16,138 bases of DNA from CAVRZY01 sp963725415 (GTDB taxonomy: Bacteria; Acidobacteriota; Terriglobia; Bryobacterales; Bryobacteraceae): NCBI GenBank assembly GCA_963725415.1, contig CAVRZY010000059.1, forward strand, positions 1 through 16,138, written 5' to 3'. A program made the translations under genes and the position numbers. Position 1 is the stretch's first letter. Each line of letters begins with the position of its first letter. Positions 12,172 to 16,138 of this stretch are shown here, piece by piece. Below the pieces are notes generated by a model. It saw nothing but the letters and a program-made list of their open reading frames with translations. It was not told the origin of the DNA and did not search any database.

Positions 12172-14108
12172 CCCTCGAACAGATCCGCGCGGACATGAGT
12201 TGGCTCACCAGCAAGCTCAACAGCCGGCTGGCGAAGTACCGCCGCAACTACAACCGCTTCGCCAACAACGGCCTTCGGGGAGAAGACATCCGGGAACAAT
12301 ACGGGGCGCCGCTGTCCTTTCAGGGTATGGCCACCGGCGAGAATACCGGGGTTACGCCGAACCTCAATGTGATCAAGTCCAACATCGACACCCACATTTC
12401 CAAGCTCAGCCAGACCAAGGTGCGCCCGTTTTTCAACCCGGTGGTCGGCACCTTCAAGGCCCGCAAGACCTGTCGGGCCGCGCAAATCTACTTCGATGAG
12501 TTCTACGAGCAGGAGGACGTGTACCGCAAGGGCATCCATGCCGCCAAGTTCGCGGACGTGTTCGACTACGGCGGCATGTGGGTAGACGAGGAGACCTGGC
12601 ACCTGTACGCGCTGCCGCCGTGGGAATACTACGTGGACCCCGCCGAGTACAACTTCGGCAAGATCAGCCGCTGCATGATCCTGCAAAAACAGTACCCGCT
12701 GTGGGCACTGAAGAACTACCTGAAGGGTAGCGCCGATGCGGAAACCCTGAAGCAGCGCCTGGAGTCCGAGCCCTTCGCCAAGGTGGAGCGGGTCTGGTAC
12801 TACGACCTGTTGGCTCAGGAGAAACACCTGTTCGCCGGCACCATCCACCTGGTCACAAAAAAGATCGAGTACAGCATCCCGCCGGTGGCCGTGATCTACC
12901 TGGAGCAGCCGATGAAGGGCATCCACAGCGTTTCGATCGCCGATGACCTGTACCCGGTGCAGCTCCAGATCGACACGCTCTGCGAGCGCATCCACACGGC
13001 CCTGGAGCTCTCGCCAGCAAACACGATTTGGGTGCCACAGGGAAGCGAGGTCAAGGCGTCGCTACTGACCAACGAGATCGGGGCGGTGTACAGCTACCTG
13101 CCCCTGCCCGGCATGACCGGGGCGGGCGTCACCGTTTCCACCCCTCCCCCGATTGACCCCGCCTATCTGACCCACCTTGAGTTCTGGCTGCGGCAGTCCT
13201 ACGAGATCACCGGGATCTCCCAGCTCTCCGCGCAGGCCAAGAAGCCCTCCGGTCTCAACAGCGGGGTAGCCCTCCAGACCGTCGAGGACGTGGAGAGTGA
13301 GCGGCACAACCCGATGCTGCAAAGCTACGTGCGCTTCCTCATGGACATCGCCAAGGTGTGCATCGAGGTATTCCCCAAGGGCGAGGACATCCTGCCGCGC
13401 AAGGTGGGCCGCGCACGCATCCAGTGGTCGGACATCAAGGCCGAGCGCGACAGCTTCTCGATCCAGTTCTCCGCATCTTCCAGCCTGTCAAAGGACCCGA
13501 AGGTGAAAATGGAGCAGATCGAAAAGCTGATCCAGATGGGCTTCATCGACCAATCCCTCGGTGCATCGCTCCTGGAGTTCCCGGACCTGGAGTCCGCTTA
13601 CTCCATCCGCACCTCGAGCTACGACTACTGCCAGCGGATCATCGAAAGGGCCGTGGAAGAGGACACCTACGAGTTCTACGAGGTGGTCAACCTCCAGCAG
13701 CTCTTCGGGGAGACGGCCAACACGCTGCTTCGGCTGGACGCCAACGAGGAAAAGCCGGAGGTGTTGATCCGGCTTGTGACCCTATTGCGCATCGTGAAGA
13801 GCATCATGGATCAGGTCAATGCGTCGCTCATGCCCCCGCCCGCCCCACCGCCCGAACCGCAAGCACCTCCTCTTGCCGGGCCCGACGCCGCGGCGGGGGC
13901 TTCTCCTCTCCCCCCGGGCCCGCCCCCCGAGACCCTTCCGCCACCCCCTCCCAGCCCCCAGGTGATCAACGTGAACCTCGGGGGAACCAATCGGCGGAAG
14001 GTCACGGTGCGCCGCGGGCCCGCGGGGGAGCTTCTGGGCGCGGACGTGGAGGAAGGCGTGGAGGCGGAGCCGGTAGCGGCCCCAGCCCCGGAGGTGATGA
14101 ATGGCTAA
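12168..14108 (+). CDS. Portal protein, 646 aa, with proline-rich C-terminal tail
   Basis: The portal forms the dodecameric ring at the head vertex through which DNA enters and leaves. Typical marks are an N-terminal PNLNVIKSNIDTHISKLSQ, a wing region (YGGMWVDEETW; LPPWEYYVDP), and ITGISQLSAQAKKPSGLNSG followed by VAL (about 347-370), the GxxQ..G..P.GLNSGxAL segment common to many portals, then VESERHNPMLQSYVRFLMDIAK. From about residue 555 the chain becomes proline-rich (PPPAPPPEPQAPPL, PPPPPSPQ), then ends in a strand-like segment (RKVTVRRGPAGELLGADVEE). The TTG start overlaps the previous stop and has CAGGAG upstream. At 646 residues it is on the long side, mainly because of the tail. Confidence 0.9.
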   Translation: MTLEQIRADMSWLTSKLNSRLAKYRRNYNRFANNGLRGEDIREQYGAPLSFQGMATGENTGVTPNLNVIKSNIDTHISKLSQTKVRPFFNPVVGTFKARKTCRAAQIYFDEFYEQEDVYRKGIHAAKFADVFDYGGMWVDEETWHLYALPPWEYYVDPAEYNFGKISRCMILQKQYPLWALKNYLKGSADAETLKQRLESEPFAKVERVWYYDLLAQEKHLFAGTIHLVTKKIEYSIPPVAVIYLEQPMKGIHSVSIADDLYPVQLQIDTLCERIHTALELSPANTIWVPQGSEVKASLLTNEIGAVYSYLPLPGMTGAGVTVSTPPPIDPAYLTHLEFWLRQSYEITGISQLSAQAKKPSGLNSGVALQTVEDVESERHNPMLQSYVRFLMDIAKVCIEVFPKGEDILPRKVGRARIQWSDIKAERDSFSIQFSASSSLSKDPKVKMEQIEKLIQMGFIDQSLGASLLEFPDLESAYSIRTSSYDYCQRIIERAVEEDTYEFYEVVNLQQLFGETANTLLRLDANEEKPEVLIRLVTLLRIVKSIMDQVNASLMPPPAPPPEPQAPPLAGPDAAAGASPLPPGPPPETLPPPPPSPQVINVNLGGTNRRKVTVRRGPAGELLGADVEEGVEAEPVAAPAPEVMNG

Positions 14109-14505
14109 TGCTTTGTTCAATCCCGGACGCGAGGGATTCCTTGACGGCACAATCGACTGGGACACTGGGGACATCCGCGTCATGTTGGTGCTGGACACCT
14201 ACACCTTTGATGCAACCGACAAGTTCCTTTCGGATCTCGGGGCGGTGGACAACGGGCGCTCAGCTGCCCTTGGGTCGAAGACCGTCACGGACGGAGTGGC
14301 GGACGCTGCGAATACTAGCCTTGTGGCAACCGCCGCAACAGCTTCTGATGCGCTGATCATCTTCCAGCACACCGGGGCCGATGCCACCGCACGGCTGATC
14401 GCCTACATCGACACCCCGACCGCAGGGCTTCCCTTTACGCCCAGCGCGGGGCAGACCGTGAATATCACCTGGGACGACGGGGCGAATAAGATTTTCAAGC
14501 TATAG
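14101..14505 (+). CDS. Small virion protein, phage structural family, 134 aa
   Basis: The pattern ALFNPGREGFLDGTIDWDTGDIRVMLV at the start, FLSDLG, then ALGSKTVTDGVADAANT and a final LIAYIDT..GLPFTP..GQTVNITWDDGANKIFKL is shared by a widespread family of small phage virion-associated proteins, usually encoded near fibre or head genes. It is mainly beta. GGAGG is six bases before the ATG, and the gene overlaps the portal by 8 nt. It ends in TAG, and the following fibre-like gene is in the same frame only three codons later. Confidence 0.75.
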   Translation: MANALFNPGREGFLDGTIDWDTGDIRVMLVLDTYTFDATDKFLSDLGAVDNGRSAALGSKTVTDGVADAANTSLVATAATASDALIIFQHTGADATARLIAYIDTPTAGLPFTPSAGQTVNITWDDGANKIFKL

Positions 14506-14514
14506 GGCAGTCCC

Positions 14515-16056
14515 TTGGCGATCCAATACGTTGGCGGTAGGGGCGCGGGCCGTGCTGGTTCTACGTCCACCGTCAACGTAGCGATCAACTCCGGCCTCAC
14601 CGGGGGCATCGGCTCGGCGGCACAGGCTGGCGATCTGGTCATCGTCACGGTTGCCGTCGCTACTCAGGGCCGGAATCCTTCTTGTGCGGTGTCCGGCTAC
14701 ACGCCCCTGACTCAGCAGCACACTACCGCGACCACCTACGACATCAGCGTTTGCACGTCCTATAAGTTCATGCCGGCTACGCCGGATACGCAGGTCACGA
14801 TCCCCTCGACGGGGGACATCGCCGATGGCCAGGGCTACGAGATTCACGTCTTCCGTGGGGTGGACCCGACCGTTCCGCTGGACGGGGTGACTCCGACGTA
14901 CCTCACGGGTTCGGGGACAAACAACAGGCCCGACCCGCAGTCGATTACCCCGGCCACGGCGGGAGCCTGGATTTACTTCGGCGGCGGCGGCGCGGCTTCC
15001 ACTGGCACCACGGTTTTCACCGCGAGCTACCTCTCCGGCTTCCTTTCGCACAACGGCTCGGACACCAATGACGGAACGGCAGGAGCGGGCTACTACTCCG
15101 GTTGGAGTTCGGGGCCATATGACGGGGCAGTCTGGGCCGGCGGCAACGTCGCCACCGCCAACTCCTGGGGCTGCACCACGCTGGTCCTGCGGCCTGCGGT
15201 TGTGGCGCAAGAAGTCACTGGGGCGGGGCAGATTTCTAGCGCCGAAGCCCATGGATCGCCGGCCGTTTCCGCGACAGTAGCCGCAAGCGGAATCGCCACG
15301 GCAGAGGCTTTTGGACAGCCTACCGTCGCTCCGGCAGTATCACCGCAGGAAGTCACGGGGGCCGGTGGAATCGCTACGGAGGAAGCGCACGGGCAGCCTG
15401 CGGTGTCTCTGACGGTTGCCGCTGCTGGAATCGTGACAGCGGAGGCCCTGGGGCAGCCCGCAATCGCCGCAGCCGTACAGGCCGCAGGCATTCCCACGGG
15501 GGAGATTATCGGGGAGCCCAGTCTATCGGCGGTGTTCGTCTCTGCGGGGATCGTCAGCGCGGAGGCATTCGGCCAGCCTACAGTCGTCGCCGTTGGCGGG
15601 GCGCAGGAAATAACGGGAGTTGGAGACATCCCCAGCGTGGAGATTTTCGGCAGCCCCACGGTATCCAGGCAGGCAGCTCCGCAACCCGGGGGCGGGGGCG
15701 GAATCTATTTCCGCCGCAGCCGAGGACCCGGGGTGTACTTCACGATCCCGGATGGGAAAAAGAAAAAGAAAGCCCCACCGGTCCCCCCCAAGCCGAAACC
15801 CGAGGAGCCGGATACCCGAAGGCAAGTCACGCTCAGAGCCCTGGAGAAGATCGCCAGGGCCGGCAAGTCCTATCAGCGCAAGCCCATCATCCTAATCGAC
15901 CGCAAACTGCTGAAGTTCAAAGCCCTTCCTCGGATTGCTGGAGTCGGGGGCATTCCCAGTCAGGAAGCCTTCGGAAGGCCAACCCTAACCCTGATTGATG
16001 GCGGGACTCGCTACGAAAAGGCCCTCGAAGAAATGCTCCTGATCTGGACCGCCTGA
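14515..16056 (+). CDS. Fibre-like / receptor-binding protein with eight GIxTxEAxGxP repeats, 513 aa
   Basis: Residues 1-226 form a beta-rich, glycine-rich domain of jelly-roll type (AGDLVIVTVAVA, GYTPLTQQ, GYEIHVFRGVD, GAWIYFGGG, ending in TTLVLRP), as in phage fibre or decoration proteins. Residues about 230-383 hold seven repeats of GI.T.EA.G.P.V, spaced 20 or 26 residues apart; an eighth copy is at 479-491. Between copies 7 and 8 lies a different segment: GGGGGIYFRRSRG, a Lys/Pro-rich PDGKKKKKAPPVPPKPKPEE and a basic helix. The repeats probably form a stiff stalk. The only start after the upstream TAG is a TTG with no good ribosome binding site, so expression depends on reinitiation or on readthrough of the TAG. 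Confidence 0.72.
   Translation: MAIQYVGGRGAGRAGSTSTVNVAINSGLTGGIGSAAQAGDLVIVTVAVATQGRNPSCAVSGYTPLTQQHTTATTYDISVCTSYKFMPATPDTQVTIPSTGDIADGQGYEIHVFRGVDPTVPLDGVTPTYLTGSGTNNRPDPQSITPATAGAWIYFGGGGAASTGTTVFTASYLSGFLSHNGSDTNDGTAGAGYYSGWSSGPYDGAVWAGGNVATANSWGCTTLVLRPAVVAQEVTGAGQISSAEAHGSPAVSATVAASGIATAEAFGQPTVAPAVSPQEVTGAGGIATEEAHGQPAVSLTVAAAGIVTAEALGQPAIAAAVQAAGIPTGEIIGEPSLSAVFVSAGIVSAEAFGQPTVVAVGGAQEITGVGDIPSVEIFGSPTVSRQAAPQPGGGGGIYFRRSRGPGVYFTIPDGKKKKKAPPVPPKPKPEEPDTRRQVTLRALEKIARAGKSYQRKPIILIDRKLLKFKALPRIAGVGGIPSQEAFGRPTLTLIDGGTRYEKALEEMLLIWTA
15202..15663 (+). repeat. Degenerate coding repeats, seven copies in the fibre-like gene
   Basis: The DNA encodes seven successive units with the consensus GI(A/V/P)(T/S)xEA(F/H/L)GxPxV, in units of 60 or 78 nt. 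Some DNA stretches are close to each other (for example GCGGAGGC...GGGCAGCC forms), but third positions differ, so the array is old or selected at the protein level. An eighth unit lies at about 15949-15987. Confidence 0.7.
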
Positions 16057-16068
16057 AAGATTTCCCGT

Positions 16069-16102
16069 CAACTCCCCTGTCTCGCGCACCTATATAGGCA
16101 AA
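16069..16102 (+). promoter_or_regulatory. Late-promoter-like element, copy 3 (before next gene)
   Basis: CAACTCC at 16069 and CACCTATATAGGCAAA at 16087-16102, with the same 18-nt offset and the same palindromic core as the copy at 11869. Here the next ATG (16132) is 29 nt downstream and has its own AAGGAG, so the transcript would carry a normal short leader. Identity over 16 bases plus the spaced upstream block is strong evidence that this is a functional signal. Confidence 0.62.
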
Positions 16103-16131
16103 GAGACCCCCGCAGAGGGAAGGAGAGCGCG

Positions 16132-16138
16132 ATGGCAG
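16132..16138 (+). CDS. Start of a further gene (only two codons in window)
   Basis: ATG GCA begins at 16132, six bases after AAGGAG (16120-16125), downstream of promoter-like copy 3. Only Met-Ala is visible, so the product cannot be identified. By position it should be another virion gene, for example scaffold, protease or capsid. Confidence 0.5.

Noticed and set aside
11988..12995. 335-aa open frame on the - strand
   Set aside because: It lies wholly opposite the small gene and the portal gene. Long antisense frames are expected in GC-rich coding DNA, and no domain is visible.
13358..14356. 332-aa + strand frame overlapping portal and the next gene
   Set aside because: It is the shifted shadow of the portal, made of low-complexity Arg/Gly/Pro sequence, and crosses two well-supported genes.
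14503..14505. Genome-wide reassignment of TAG to an amino acid
   Set aside because: Other genes end properly at TAG (for example 4328 and 9758) with new genes starting right after, and no conserved gene has an internal TAG; readthrough at a single site is the most that could be argued.
14500..14509. CTATAGGGCA as a fourth copy of the late promoter-like element
   Set aside because: It lacks CACC, the TATATA core and the upstream CAACTCC block; it is simply the end of the 134-aa gene.

Overview
The window reads as part of the genome of a GC-rich, probably virulent, tailed phage (Caudoviricetes). Every convincing gene lies on the + strand. Genes are tightly packed, with many ATGA, GTGA or TTGA stop/start overlaps. 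The hallmark phage genes are a large terminase subunit (9762-11384), a portal protein (12168-14108) and a receptor-binding or fibre-like protein (14515-16056). I see no integrase, repressor, rRNA or host housekeeping gene. The host cannot be named from the sequence.

Layout. (1) 1-4328, DNA repair and homing endonucleases: the end of a zinc-ribbon/HNH protein, then a single 1127-residue polypeptide that joins an SbcD/Mre11-type nuclease to an SbcC/Rad50-type ATPase, then a second, intact HNH endonuclease. (2) 4333-7273, small accessory genes: a hypothetical gene, a winged-helix protein, a tRNA-Thr(CGU), a membrane protein, an ASCH/PUA-like protein, two hypothetical genes and a tiny membrane ORF. 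(3) 7288-8558, replication: an initiator with an AT-rich, iteron-like palindromic region inside its own gene, followed by a possible helicase loader. (4) 8524-9758, regulation: a small basic ORF, a sigma-factor-like protein, a ribbon-helix-helix protein and a winged-helix-like protein. (5) 9762-16138, virion genes: terminase, small linker genes, portal, a small virion protein, a repeat-containing fibre-like protein and the start of another gene.

The most interesting signal is a repeated element, CACCTATATAG, with a palindromic core CCTATATAGG in two of its copies. I found it only three times by eye: just before terL, just before the small gene ahead of portal, and at the end of the window before the next gene. 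Two copies share a second block (CAACTCC) exactly 18 nt upstream. It looks like the late promoter of this phage. Two copies sit only 3 nt from start codons that have no Shine-Dalgarno sequence, which implies leaderless or near-leaderless late mRNAs. The sigma-like gene directly upstream of the virion block is a natural candidate for its regulator.

A second notable point is a sharp drop in GC inside the 3' end of the SbcD-SbcC fusion gene, next to the HNH gene. It is compatible with import and co-conversion by a homing endonuclease.
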